From positions 310,001-374,000 of the forward strand of contig NC_063071.1 in the NCBI RefSeq assembly GCF_022605165.1: a stretch of 64,000 bases of DNA. The letters are read 5' to 3'. A model generated the notes under the pieces. It did not search any database. It was not told the origin of the DNA and was given only the letters and a program-made list of their open reading frames with translations. Positions 19,786 through 31,502 of the stretch are shown here, one piece after another. This stretch comes from Purpureocillium takamizusanense (lineage: Eukaryota > Ascomycota > Sordariomycetes > Hypocreales > Ophiocordycipitaceae). Both the position numbers and the translations under genes were made by a program. The first letter of the stretch is position 1. Each line of letters starts with the position of its first letter.

Positions 19786-20894
19786 GCTGATCCGAGGCGT
19801 GACGCAGCAGTCCTCTGACTACGTTTTCAACTCGGAAAAAAAATGTTCAAATACAGATCAAAGACAGACGGACATGCGGACTCGGGACGGAAGGGGCTCT
19901 TATACAAAAAGGACACGCCCGGCCCATTGAGCACAACGCGGGTCGCCCGCTCAAGTCCAAATGATGTGGCGTCTGGCGTCCCAGGGACATACTAACTTAC
20001 TGACCAGTACCAACATATTATCATGGACCTTGAAGCGAATCACAGCGCGCTTATACGTACGAATACGCCCGAGTAGGCCATAGTCTGATCCTCCCGTCCT
20101 GCCTGTGCTGCCTGCCAGACCATCTATTCTCCCCGCATACCCGTCTCATACATCTCCCCGGCACAGGCCGTAAGCGTACTAGACTCCGGAAGGAGGAGCA
20201 GCAAAGACGACGACGCAGTTGACAGTCCAGGGCCCGAACCGGAATACTACACTAGTTACAGCAATGGATGGTGCCCGCTGGGGGACGGGCTCCACCTGCT
20301 GAAACGCCGAAGCGCCACCCCAGGAACCAAAACCCGCCCCTCGCAGTCGCTGATGGTGATGAGGATGACAGAGCAGAAACAGCAAAGAAGCTTTTCTTTG
20401 CGCACCCACGTTGGGCCCCGGCTCCCACGGCGGAGTCTAGTCCTCTTTAGGTCTAGTTCCCAAGACGCCCCTGCCGGCCGTTGCGTCTTGTCTGGAGTTG
20501 CGAATTGCGTTGCGTGCCTTGCGCTGTTGGAAAGTCGGCGAGCCACAAAGTCATGAACCACCATCCATCCATCCATCCATCTACGTATCCGTATCCAGGC
20601 TGAGCCGAGCCGTCCGTGCCGCCGCCGCCGCCGACGCCGCCGCATGCATGCACGTTCATGCACAAAAGCCTTCTCTTCTTTTTCACCCTCCAATTCACCT
20701 CTTCCCTTCAAGCCATTCGATCCCTCTTTGTGCAAGGGGCGTCGAAGCTCTGACGCGCAAGCAAGCATCGCGTGCCTGCCTGCCTCTCTGCATCCAGTCG
20801 CATGTCCTCTCGTCTTCCTCCTCCTCCTCCTCCTCCGGCAGCATAGCCGCGATGCCCCGGTCCGGTCCCCGGTGCAACCGCCTACGCGCAAGAC
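19786..20894. other. Divergent promoter region, ERG5 and Zn2Cys6 gene
   Basis: About 1.1 kb shared upstream region. It holds a (CCAT)n run at about 20562-20582 and a pyrimidine-rich CTC/TCC stretch at about 20815-20838 just before the Zn2Cys6 gene, typical of fungal promoters. No specific operator identified. Confidence 0.55.
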
Positions 20895-22714
20895 ATGCGC
20901 GCCACCCTCCGCAGGTCCTGCGACGCCTGTGCAAAGGCCAAGCATAGCTGCGACCTCCGCTCCCCGCGCTGCTCCCGCTGCATCAAGAGGGGCGTCAAGT
21001 GCAACTACGTCAACGAGCCCCTGACGGCGGCGTCGGTGCATGCGCCGCCTCCTCCGGCGCGCCATCATCACCACCATGCGAAAGCAGGCATCGTGAGAGC
21101 CTCTCCGCTCAGCACCATGAACGCTGCTCGGACGCTCGCGGCACCTCCATTACATGCACCGCCCGTCATGTCATCGTCGCCTACTTCTCTCGACCGCCGC
21201 AGCGACTCCATGGGCCTCTCGGCACCAGCCGACGCGGCCTTTGACCCGTTCGACTCATATCCGCCCACGAGGCTCCCGCGCATCCACGTGCAACGCCTCA
21301 TGCAGCACTGTAAACCCATCCCTCTCTCTCTCTCTCTCTTTCAAAACCCCCCACCGTTGACTGACTACCGTTGCTAACACGAATCTTTTTCACCCTGTCG
21401 TCAGTCTTGTCCACCATCGCCTTCCAGTACTATCCGCTGGACCTCAACATGGAGTCCAACCCCTTCGTCGTCGCCTGGTGGCCCCTGGCGCTCGCCGACC
21501 CGGCCCTGTTCCACGTCTCCATCCAGACGGCGTCCCTTGACGAGGAGCTGCGCGCCCGCCGCGGGTTCCCCATCTCGGAGCTGCTCATGGCCGACTCCGT
21601 GTCCCTGGTGCGGCGCAAGATTGCCGACTCGTCGCTGGCGGTCCAGGATGAGACGATGAACGCAGTGGTGACGCTGGCTGCGATCGAGGTACGCGCGCCC
21701 CCTAGCTTCCGTCGACGACTGGTGTGCAGCCATCTGTGTGTGTGTGTCGCTCTCAGGCTCACGTAAACACGTAACATAGCACGGCAAGGGCAACTTTGCG
21801 GCGAGTCGGATGCACATCGACGGGGTCAAGCGCATGGTCAACGTCAGGGGTGGCATCAGCCAAGTGAAGCGAACAAGCCCCCTCACAGCACGGATGGTTC
21901 CCTGGTGAGTCTGCTTCTGCGTCTCAAGTGTAACACAACCGGAACACATTGACCATTGACGCGACTCAGGGTATCCCTGCTCGTGACGGGTACTCCCCAA
22001 TTCCCAGTCCAGGACGACAACGGTCTTGGAGACGGGTTGAGTTCGATCCCACAATGGCGGCTGGCTCCGCCTCCCGCACAATCTGAAAACGACTTGTTCC
22101 GAGGCTTGGGCATCGACGACGACGATGTGATCAACGTCCTCAGCCGCCTCCGCTACGTTTTCCAGCCTTCAAAGCAGGCGCAGTTGACAAACGCCGACCT
22201 GCACGACCTAACATGCTTTGTCGTTCACAAGATTCTTCTCCTGCCTGAGGAAGCGCCGCCAGGGGGAGGAGGGGCCGCACGCTGCAGCAACAATAGCAGG
22301 TCCGCAGTCTCACGATGCCTCCGCTACGCCATGATACTATACATGCTAGTCCTGCATGGCACGACGTACTACTCCCACATGCACCTTCTCATGGCCGTCG
22401 AGCGCCAGCTCCGAGAGCAGATCGAAGCGCTGGCCAACAGCGGCTGCTGCTCGCCGCTTGATGATGGCCGCGGCGGCGGCGGCACGGCGTCAGCGCTCCA
22501 GGTCTGGGCCGTGTCGGTCGGTATGACGGCCACAGCGGAAGTGCAAGAGGACGCGTGCGCGTGGTTCGTGGAGCAGGGCCGCGTGCTCACCCGCGGGCTC
22601 GACCTGGCGACGTGGGGCGATGTGCTCGCGCGGCTGCGGAGCGTCCTCTGGTCGGAGGCGAGCGAGCCGCTCTTTCGGCGGCAGTGGACCCGACTCTTGG
22701 AGACGATGACATGA
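20895..22714 (+). CDS. Zn2Cys6 transcription factor
   Basis: A fungal binuclear zinc-cluster regulator of 522 residues. Four exons: 20895-21309, 21405-21688, 21780-21904 and 21970-22714, with introns of 95, 91 and 65 nt. The DNA-binding motif is complete with Cys at 9, 12, 19, 26, 29 and 36 (CDACAKAKHSC then CSRCIKRGVKC). A Pro/His/Ser-rich linker follows. The middle part resembles the Fungal_trans_2-like region of small regulators, with NMESNPFVVAWWPLALADPALFH and LAAIEHGKGN shared by many Hypocreales proteins. No cluster of biosynthetic genes sits beside it. It is divergent from ERG5, which does not show that it regulates that gene. The exon 2/3 boundary is supported by the conserved AAIE-HGKGN junction. 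Confidence 0.92.
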
Positions 22715-24407
22715 CAAAGGGGGTCGAAGTGCTCTCACATTTTCAGAAGCTCACCCTTGGATCCTCCCTTTCGACGCAGACGCAGAGAAGAGCGCTATAT
22801 CCAACCAGCTAACACGGGTTGGTTTACATCCAACACTGAGTCCCGGAGGCAAAAGGAGGAGCTCGATGTGTCCGTCACCCTCGGCGCGGCCACGAGAGGA
22901 GGCACTGCATCACATCACCCAGGTCGGCAAATCTCGCCGCTCGATTCACATCGCTCAGAGTCATTTCCTCACAGATCCGTCATCGCATTGACATCTTCCG
23001 AGCTCTCCTCACACACACACACACACCAAAAGTGAAATACAACATTTCCCGGGCAGTAGACAATCCCCCAGCCACCCGCAATCCTCTACCAATCCTTCCT
23101 TCCTTCCTTCCTTCCTTCATCGCCGCTGTAGTAGCTATCCCCGCCGCTACTCTACTCGCACAGCGTGCTGTCTTCCCTGAACCAACATGTCGACGTGGAA
23201 TCCGAACACTGAAATGCGCACACACATGTGGGTCAGTCAGTATCAGTCAAGCCAGGCCGAGACGGAAGAAAAAAGACAAAAAGGAAAGAAAGGGCGAAAG
23301 AAGAATTGTCGCCGCGCAATGGCTGGGCCGGGACCCAGCTAGCTGGACAACACGACACGCACCACGCATTGTGCAGCACACAGCACACAGCAGCAGCGCG
23401 ACCACATGGAGATGCGACAAAGAAGAAGAAAACCGCACGTACCTTGGTGCCGTGGCTGCAGGGCATCCAATTGTAGTTTGAAGCTGGGGTTCCACCCTCC
23501 GCCTTGAATCTTTCTACCTCCCCACGTGCGCAAATGTCGACCGACCCAAGTGCATAGCAAATCTATACAATGCGGGAAACCGATTTTGCGTCCATGTTAG
23601 CCCTCTTATCTTCTATGTTTTCTCTCACTTTCCAATAAGGCCCCCCCGGAGAAGCAAGAGGGGGGATGGGGGGCTGAGGCTTCTATCTCTCACTCACGCC
23701 TTCAACGCAGTGGCCGACGTCCCCAGCGTCAACCGGAGTGAAACTGGTGGACCGGCGAAACAAGTGGGGTGGTGGGCGGCGGAATCGATTGACCGGAGCA
23801 GGTGAAGAAGCAGAGCCAAACATGGTGGGTGGTGAGTGGTGGGTGGTGGAATCAATTGAGCGGAGCAGGTGAAGAAGCAGAGAGAATAAAAGAAGACTGA
23901 AGACTGCAAGATGAATTTCTGTAGAAAAAAATGAGAAAAAAAAATTTAGACGCAAGTCGGCGGCTCTGGGCGTCGCTACGTCGCTCTATATATACTATCC
24001 TCGTCGAGCCCGGGCCCCGTCCCCAGCTCCACCAACGCCCGCCCGGGCGCATGATGTTGTTGCCTGCAGGCCAGTACTGTAAACGGGCCAGAATGAATGG
24101 GAAGCTTACGTGGCGGAGGAGTAATAGTTAATACTCTGCGTAGTCATAGGCAGGCGTGGTCGGTGTTGCACGCCCGATCCTCTCGGCGCCCCCGCGTCAA
24201 CCAACGCTCACACCAGGACAATCAAATGGTGCGAAAGCATCACGTCAAGAAACTGTTTCGAGCCGTACAGGCCACTTCAGGGGCTCATCAATGACATAAT
24301 CTGCCCTTTTGTGAAACATCACAGGAGAGTCTGCAAAAGAGAAGGGCGGGATGGCAGACACAGAGAGGGAGGGCATGCTAGACGCGAGCGAGCGATTCGG
24401 TATTTTT
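22715..24407. other. Gene-poor spacer with simple repeats
   Basis: About 1.7 kb between convergent genes. It holds (CA)n at about 23012-23027, (TTCC)n at about 23096-23118 and two imperfect direct copies of a GGTGAAGAAGCAGAG-containing segment near 23800 and 23870. No gene supported. Confidence 0.5.
23096..23118. repeat. (CCTT)n microsatellite
   Basis: About six tandem CCTT units in a gene-free spacer. Confidence 0.85.
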
Positions 24408-25946
24408 TCAATTCAAAAACATGCGCAGGTTGCCGCCCACGTGCTCCAGGTCGAGCAAAAACGTATCGTGTCCAAAGAGGCTCATCTCCTCGCTCAGCTC
24501 CATGTGCGTCACGTTGCGGTTCCCCGCCAGGCGCACCGCCTCGGCCACCTCGCGCTGCTGCCACGCCGGGAAGAGGATGTCGCTCGCCACGCCCATGACG
24601 AGCGTGGGGATGTCCCGCAGGGGCGCGAGGCCGAGCACCAGGTCGTACGGCGGCCGTGACGGCGACGACAACGGGCCGACTGGCCCTTCGGTGTCGACCT
24701 GCGACCCGGGCTGCTCCTCGTACGGCGTCGCGGGCAGCGTCAGGTTGCACTGCGCGTCGGCGGGGGTGCACGCACCGGCAGCAATGTCGCGCTGGCGGGC
24801 GGCGCGGCGGGCCTGGGTGGCGACCTGGTTCTCGCGGCCGAGGTCGAACAGGTCCATGGCCTTGCTCACGTAGAGCAGGCTGTTGGGGTCGTAGGTGAGG
24901 CACCACTTCTCGCCGGCGTGGTCGAGGTATGTCTCGATGAGGAAATCCGGGCACAGGGCCGGGGGCTTGCTCGGATCGGCGCGCCGGCGGCCGAAGCGCT
25001 GCTCCCACTCGGGGCCGGAGCGGTAGGTGACGGTGGCGATCTCGCGGGCGAGCTTCATGCCGGCGTGGGGGGGGATGCCGTCGTAGTAGAAGCCGCGGTT
25101 CCAGTTGGGGTCCATCATGAGGACCTGGCGCTGGGTGTGGCGCATGGCGATGCTGTAGGGGTGGCTGCGGGCGCAGCCGCTGATGGAGGCGATGCGGCCG
25201 ACGCGCGAGGGGAAGAGGACGCCGGCGGCGAGCGACTGCATGCCGCCCATGCTGGAGCCGACGCTGGCGTAGAGGCGGTCGACGCCGAGCCCGTCGAGGA
25301 GGCGGAACTGGGCGCGCACCATGTCCTGCATGGTCAAGACGGGGAAGCGCGTGGCGTAGCGCTCGCCGTTGGCCGGGTCGACGCTGCCGGGGCCCGTCGA
25401 CCCGTAGCAGCCGCCGATGACGTTTGTGCAGATGACGTGGTACTTGTCCGTGTCGAGGGGCCCGCCGGGGCCGATGAACTTTTCCCACCACCCGGGCTGC
25501 GGGTTGGCGGGCGTCGAGTGCGCGTGCGACGAGGCCGACAGGCCCGTGTGCAGGAGGATCACGTTGGACCTGTCGGCGTTGATCTCGCCCCAGGACTCGT
25601 AGGCGACGGTGAACTCGGGCAGGACGCCGCCCCAGTCGAGCTCGAGGGGCTCCTTGCAGTGGTACGTCTGCGTGGCGCCCGACGTGTACGAGGGCTCGGG
25701 CCCGGACCCGGACGATGACGTGGAAGAAGACCGGCCGGCCATGAGCGTCTGCGAGCGCGTCTCCATGGCGTCGAGGCAGGGAAAGGCCATGGCCGGGTTG
25801 GAGGGCGATGCGCCGGACCGTCGGGCTGGGGCGGCGTGGAAGCCGCGCGCGGGCATTGATGCCGCTGCGAATCCCGTCCTCGCCGTCGCAGCCAGCGACC
25901 TCGTCAACCGGCGGGCCGGTGCCGCCAGTGACCGCGGAGACCCCAT
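24408..25946 (-). CDS. Serine/homoserine O-acetyltransferase (alpha/beta hydrolase type)
   Basis: An intronless 512-residue member of the MetX/Met2 acyltransferase family, which moves acetyl from acetyl-CoA to the hydroxyl of homoserine or serine in sulfur amino-acid synthesis. The catalytic triad is visible: nucleophile Ser about 232 in GSSMGGMQS, Asp about 456 in VASDILFP and His about 493 in SLFGHDTF. The substrate-site segment [15 protein letters not shown] is of the type found in fungal CysA-like serine acetyltransferases rather than classic Met2 homoserine acetyltransferases. The N-terminal 50 residues are Arg/Ala/Ser-rich and lack acids until about residue 59, fitting a mitochondrial presequence as proposed for CysA. 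I therefore favour serine O-acetyltransferase but cannot exclude homoserine. A TCACGTG box lies upstream. Confidence 0.88.
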   Translation of the reverse strand: MGSPRSLAAPARRLTRSLAATARTGFAAASMPARGFHAAPARRSGASPSNPAMAFPCLDAMETRSQTLMAGRSSSTSSSGSGPEPSYTSGATQTYHCKEPLELDWGGVLPEFTVAYESWGEINADRSNVILLHTGLSASSHAHSTPANPQPGWWEKFIGPGGPLDTDKYHVICTNVIGGCYGSTGPGSVDPANGERYATRFPVLTMQDMVRAQFRLLDGLGVDRLYASVGSSMGGMQSLAAGVLFPSRVGRIASISGCARSHPYSIAMRHTQRQVLMMDPNWNRGFYYDGIPPHAGMKLAREIATVTYRSGPEWEQRFGRRRADPSKPPALCPDFLIETYLDHAGEKWCLTYDPNSLLYVSKAMDLFDLGRENQVATQARRAARQRDIAAGACTPADAQCNLTLPATPYEEQPGSQVDTEGPVGPLSSPSRPPYDLVLGLAPLRDIPTLVMGVASDILFPAWQQREVAEAVRLAGNRNVTHMELSEEMSLFGHDTFLLDLEHVGGNLRMFLN

Positions 25947-26433
25947 GGTGAATTTGGGAGCGAATTGATACGAGCTGAGGTGGGCATCGCGTCGTCTTTA
26001 AAGATACGTTTGTCATCGTCGTATTCCGGGGGCGCGGATGTCGGGCGGTCCCGCGCTTACTCATCCTCGCACACCATTTCACGTGCCGGGACTCGGTTCA
26101 CTCCTCACGCTCACCCGCGCCGCTGCACTCACTTGAGATTTAACTGCCATCCCGTCGCCCACCAACAGAAAAACGCCACAGAACGACACCCGCCGCCCGC
26201 CGCCGGAGCGACACACGCACTCTCGAGTCGGCTCTCGCCGCTTCACTCACTCGGCCATCACGCAATCAAGATTACAATATACGATCTGTTGTCAAAAACT
26301 TTTACACCCGGTTCCGTTGAAGGACCGCTTCCGCCACCACCATTGTTGAACCTGTCTCCCTTGTCCTTTCCCACATTCCTTTCCCATCTCCCCCCAGTAG
26401 CCCGGCGACCCCCCTCGACGGCGAGCGAGGCGC
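25947..26433. other. Intergenic, O-acetyltransferase promoter
   Basis: About 490 bp, mostly C-rich and containing the E-box at 26079-26085, followed by the 3' UTR of the P-type ATPase gene. Confidence 0.5.
26079..26085. promoter_or_regulatory. TCACGTG E-box upstream of the O-acetyltransferase gene
   Basis: TCACGTG lies 133 nt upstream of the ATG at 25946. In yeast this word binds Cbf1-Met4-Met28 at sulfur-assimilation genes. Whether the same applies in this fungus is inference. Confidence 0.35.
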
Positions 26434-29400
26434 CTACAGCCACGTCTTGAAGATGCGCCTGTAGATGACCTTGACCAGCTGCACCTCGAGCGCGTATCCC
26501 ACGAGCTCGGCCACCAGGAAGCCCACAAACGAGGGAGCCGGCCGCTCGAAGCCCAGCGCGGACCGGAACGGCGGCACCCACGGGATGGCGAAGCCAATCG
26601 CCATGATGGCGCACGTCGAGAGCGCCAGAGGCATCGCGGGCCGTGACTGCAGGTAGGGGATCTTGGCCGTTCGGAGCAGGTGCACGATGAGCGTCTGCGT
26701 AAGGAGTCTTGTCTCTCTCAGTCAGCACATCTTTCTTGGACCGCAGGCAGCGGAAAGGCCGCTGGGGGGCTCGCTTCACATACCCCTGCATGAACCAGTG
26801 CGCCTGGGCCATGCCCACAAGATGGTCGTTGTCGTTCGTCCGCACCCTGTAGTAGAACCAGTTGAACATGTACGTGCACATGTCGAAGACGGAGCTCGTC
26901 GGGCCCAGCACGAGCGTGAACCTGAGCAGGTCCCACGAGTTCCAGCGCTTGGGTGTCGTCAGGTACTCTTCGTCCATGTTGTCCCATGGGATGGCGATCT
27001 GGCTGACGTCGTAGAGCAGGTTCTGCAGGAGAATCTGCAGCCCAGACATCTGCATGCCGCTCCTGTCAGCACGTCACGTACGCTGTCGAGACCAGCCAGA
27101 GGGACGACGAACCGGTTCATACGGGAGCCACGCGCTCGCGACGAGGACAGAAAACACGTTGCCAAAGTTGGACGATGTCACCATCTGCAAACGCCCGTCA
27201 AGTCAGCTGAATGACCTCAATACAACTCCAGGGGTAGCATTGCCCACGCTCACCTTGATGTACTTGATGGAGTTGCCGTGCGTCAGGCGACCGATGCGCA
27301 CGCTCGACACGATAATATCGAGTCCCTTCTCCGTCAGGATCATGTCGGCGCAGTCCTTGGCCACACTCGCGCCCGAGTCCACCGAGATGCCCACATCGGC
27401 CCTCCGCAGCGCCATGCAGTCGTTGATGCCGTCGCCCAGCATCCCCACGCAGTGGCCGTCCTTGTCTCGCAGGGTGCCCACGACCAGCGCCTTTTGCTGC
27501 GGCGTCAGCTTCGCAAACACCTTGCAGCGACGGACGGCATCCTCAAACGCCGCGCCGTCGCCCAGCTGCGCGAGCTCGGGTCCTGTGATGGCCTGGACGT
27601 CATCGTCCTCGGTCAGCTCGGAAGGGCTGACAAGGTCCAGCGCCTGGCACACGTTGAGAGCGACGGCCAGGCTGTCTCCCGTGAGCACCTTGACGTCGAC
27701 GTTGAGCTCCCTGAGCTGCGCAATGGCGGCGGCGGCGTCTTCCTTGGGCGGGTCGATAAAGGTCAGCATGCCCTCGAGCGTCATCTCGCCCTCGAGCTGG
27801 TGCAGGCCGTCCTCGTCGTCCAGCTCGACGCCCGTGAGCTTCTTCTGCGCCACGAGGAGCACGCGGTAGCCCTGTCGGTTGAAGTCTTCGGCGCGACGCT
27901 CAATGTCAAGCTTCTTAGCCACGTCCATGGCGACGCAGATGCCGCCCTCGCGCACCGCCGAGCACAGCGAGATCACCTCCTCGAGCGCGCCCTTGACTAT
28001 GAGCAGGTTCTGGCCCGTCACGCCACGGACCACGCAGGCGCTGCGGCGGCGTTCAAACGTGAAGGGAATGGCGACGACCTTGGTGTACTGCGCGACGGGT
28101 ACGGGCTCGCCGTCGGCTCCGCGGTGCGCCATGATGGCCGCGTCGATGTTGTTGCCGTTACTGCCCTGAATGTGCGCGTCGACCGTGGCTAGCTGGAGAA
28201 CCGCAATGTTGTCGGCGCCAGTGGTGTCGACGTGTTGGCGGAGGGTTATCTCGTCCTTGGTGAGGGTTCCAGTCTATTCATCTTGGTCAGCGATGCCTTC
28301 CGGAACAAAGCAGAGCACCCAACGGCGTCGGGAGGATCGTACCTTGTCGCTGCACAGAACAGACATGGCGCCAATATTCTGAACCGAGTCGAGTCGTCGG
28401 GCAATGGCCTTCATCTTGGACAGCACGTACGCGCCGCGAGCCAGGTTGCCTTGCACGATGGCGGGGAGCATCTCGGGCACAAGGCCGACGGCGACGCTGA
28501 CGCTGAAGATGGCGGCCTGGCCCCAGTCCTTCTTGGTGAGACCGTTGATGACGAGAACCTTTCCACGGTTAGGGGCCTGATGCGTGCGACGCGAGATAGA
28601 ACGAATATGGGCAACTCACCACGGGGACCATGACACACATGTAGCCGATGAGCATGAGGCTCACGTTGCGGATACCCCTCTGGAAAGCATTCTTCTCGCG
28701 CTTCTTTTCCAGGTCTTTGGCCATGTTGGCAATGAGCACGTCTGGACGCCAAGGGGGTCAGTTTTTTTTTCCCTTTTCCTTTTGCCCGGGTGCGGTCTCC
28801 AAGGCCGTCATTCTCGTCAGGGCAGACTCACCTCCGCCAGTTCGCAGCACCAGGGCGACGCCGTTGCCAGACACCACGCTCGTGCCCATGACGGCCACAT
28901 TCTCATGGTCAAAAAGCCCGGCCTCCTTGCCACCGGCGACGCACGCAAGCTTGGCGACGGGCTCGCTCTCGCCGGTCCAGGTCGACTGGCTGATGCGCAG
29001 GAAGGACGACTCGAGGATCATGCAGTCGGCGGGGACGACGCAGCCCGGCGGCAGCTGGATGATGTCGCCGGGCACGAGGTCCCTCTCGGCGACCGTCTGG
29101 AAATCCGACGTTTGCGCCTTGCCGGTGACGAGGTCGACGCTGGCGGGCAGGCGGCGCACGCGGATGGGCTTGCTGACGGACGACTGCAGGCGGAAGACCT
29201 TGACGTCGCTGCGGTACTCTTGCCAGAAGCGGACGCCGACGGAGACGCCGATCATGATCCACATGACCACGAAGCCGGCCTGTTTCGTGTTTTCATATCC
29301 ATGTCAGTCATACAGGAAACCTTGACGCATATATGAGGATCCGCTGAGTAGGGAAAGGGAGAGGAGAGCATACCCAATCGCCGCCGGGCAGCGCGACCTG

Positions 29401-29745
29401 GATAATGGCCAGGAAAAAGAGCAACGCGTTGAAGGGATTCGGGATGGCGCGCAGGAGCGTCATGATCCACGAGGGGGGCTTGTGCGTGGGCAGGACGTTG
29501 GCGCCCTTGACCTCGCGGCGGGCGTCGGCCTCGAACTCGGTCAGCCCGTCGCGCTGCGTCTGCAGGTGCTCGAGGGCGTCGTCGGCGGCCATGCCGGCGA
29601 AGGCGGCGAGGACGCTCTCGGGGGAGGCATCGCGCGCGAGGGGCGGCAGCTCGGCCCAGGACGCAGACGACGACGACGACAAGCCGGGGGTGGTGGTGCG
29701 GCGCCTCCTCCTGGCGATCAGGGACTTGCCGCCGAGGGTGAACAT
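26434..29745 (-). CDS. MgtA-type magnesium-translocating P-type ATPase (class IIIB)
   Basis: A predicted Mg2+-importing P-ATPase of 929 residues. Eight exons in transcript order: 29745-29374, 29279-28832, 28741-28620, 28558-28343, 28273-27254, 27184-27113, 27049-26784 and 26707-26434. All seven introns (61 to 94 nt) have matching phases. Signatures are the A-domain TGES loop (STWTGESEPVAK), the phosphorylated Asp about 385 in CSDKTGTLTKDE, KVLTGDS, and the hinge GDGINDCMALRRAD at about 666-679. MgtA-like membrane segments include VINGLTKKDW, VAVGLVPEMLPAIVQGNLARGA, GLQILLQNLLYDVSQIAIPWDN and TLIVHLLRTAKIP. The class is best known from bacteria such as MgtA and MgtB. Exon 4 ends exactly at the DK of DKTGT. 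Subcellular membrane is not predictable. Confidence 0.93.
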
Positions 29746-30380
29746 GGCGGGCGGCGATGCTGGTGATGGGCCTTGGGGGAACCTGCGTGCGATGCCGAAG
29801 GCGTCTTCATGCCAGTATAGACGGGACGGGGCGACGAGAGGAAAAAGAGAGATCCTCAATGGAGACTTGCTGAAAGTCGTTTTCTTGTTCTACCCTTGGT
29901 GATCGGGTAAAAAGTCTTATTTTTTCGTTTGTATTTCTGTCTGCTCTCGCAGATAACAGAAGATGCTGCTGCTCACAATGGCGGAAGTAAAGGCAAGGCA
30001 CACCCTATGGCGGTCGGAACCGTGTGGGAGCCAGCGTAGTCGCAGTCGCCGCCACGACTGCGTCTGCACGTACGGCGAGAATAGTCTCCAGCTTTGTGGT
30101 TTTTCCGAGGAAGGGAGAACGGTGTATTGTGTCTGCCAATGAGCCAGACGAGGAGGTTCGCTTTTGTGTACGCTCCTGCGCGGATGGCGTGAAAACAAGG
30201 TCAGCACACGACCAAACACACAAAAGAGTTTAACGTTCGAACGACGGCGACGACAGCGACGACGATGAGGGCGTTTCTGCAACGGCGTAGGGGGGGCGAG
30301 GCGGACCGACTTTGTCAAAAGACTGGGTTGGCGTGCGCACTCTAGGCGACAACGGACAGTCCTCGGTGTGTGTTGAGTGC

Positions 30381-30386
<6 letters not shown>

Positions 30387-30426
<40 letters not shown>
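30387..30426. repeat. (GA)n microsatellite
   Basis: Twenty tandem GA units, the longest dinucleotide run in the window. Confidence 0.95.
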
Positions 30427-30429
<3 letters not shown>

Positions 30430-31357
30430 GGGGGCCAGTCAATCGGGCGACTGCGGCGTGCAAACGGATCGAACGATGTAGGGCCGTAAACAAAGTAGAG
30501 TTTATTCACGCGACCGATAAGTGTGTGGGTTCAGATGGAAAAAAGGGTGAAGAATAAAAAAGAAGAAGAGTTTAAGGTGGTGCAAGACTCTATCAGAGAA
30601 ATGGCAACATGGCAAGACATTGACACGAGGATGGGGGCTATGTACATGTCTCCAAGGCATGTGTCCATGCGTGTTAACCGGGCATAAGGGCCCCTTGGCG
30701 GGAGTTTGTCTCTCTCGTTCCCGCGGTCCCACAACCACCACCACCATCGCAATCCACCACAACCACGGCCACAACCACATCACCGCCGGCGCCGGATCTC
30801 GCCAAGGGTGGGGGGGACGGGGGGGCCAAGCCAACAAGTTCCATGACCTGATGTCTCTCGCCCCGTCTGTCCCCAAAGGCAAAACAGGTACGTACAACCA
30901 CACCCAAGGCCCAAGGCCCAAGGCAGCCGGGGGGGGGAGGATGGGAGGGGAACAAAAACCTTGGCCCGTGGTTTGACTCAAAAGCACAGCCTCCCTCGAT
31001 CCGCATCTGCGCGCCCGCCTCGTCCCGCAAATGCCGCAACAAGTCAGCAGCAGCAGCGGCGGTAGTCGTTTCGGTGTTGGCTGGCGCCCGGCACGCACAC
31101 ACACTGCAACTGCGACTGCGACTGCAACCGCAGATCGCCAGCCAGGCTGGGCTGCCTAGGTACCTGGCTGATGGATGAGCAGGCCTCCTCCGGGGACATA
31201 CTGTATGTCGGGGGAGAAAAGGGGGGGCGTGGTGGCTTGTCCCTCGTTCTCTTTCTCGGCTGATGCCGAGATTCTCATGCAATCAAGTGTACGTACGTAT
31301 ACTGTACGTACAATACACTTGGTACCTGATAAACATGCCTTCTACAAACGCATGTAT

Positions 31358-31384
31358 CACCATCATCATCATCATCATCATCAC
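31358..31384. repeat. (CAT)n microsatellite
   Basis: About nine tandem ATC/CAT units. Confidence 0.9.
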
Positions 31385-31478
31385 ATGTCCGTGCCGACCG
31401 CACGAGACGCACCCAGCTTAGTATATAAGTGAATACGTACATACAGCACCACGAAGCAGCACATATATAAGTTTTCAC

Positions 31479-31502
31479 CCCCCCCTTCCCCCCCCCCCCC
31501 CC
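31479..31502. repeat. Poly-C tract
   Basis: Two C runs of 7 and 15 interrupted by TT. Confidence 0.9.

Noticed and set aside
24319..26082. A 587-codon open frame on - overlapping the O-acetyltransferase
   Set aside because: Arg/Pro/His-rich shadow in another frame of the real gene, no domain; GC-rich codon use produces such frames.
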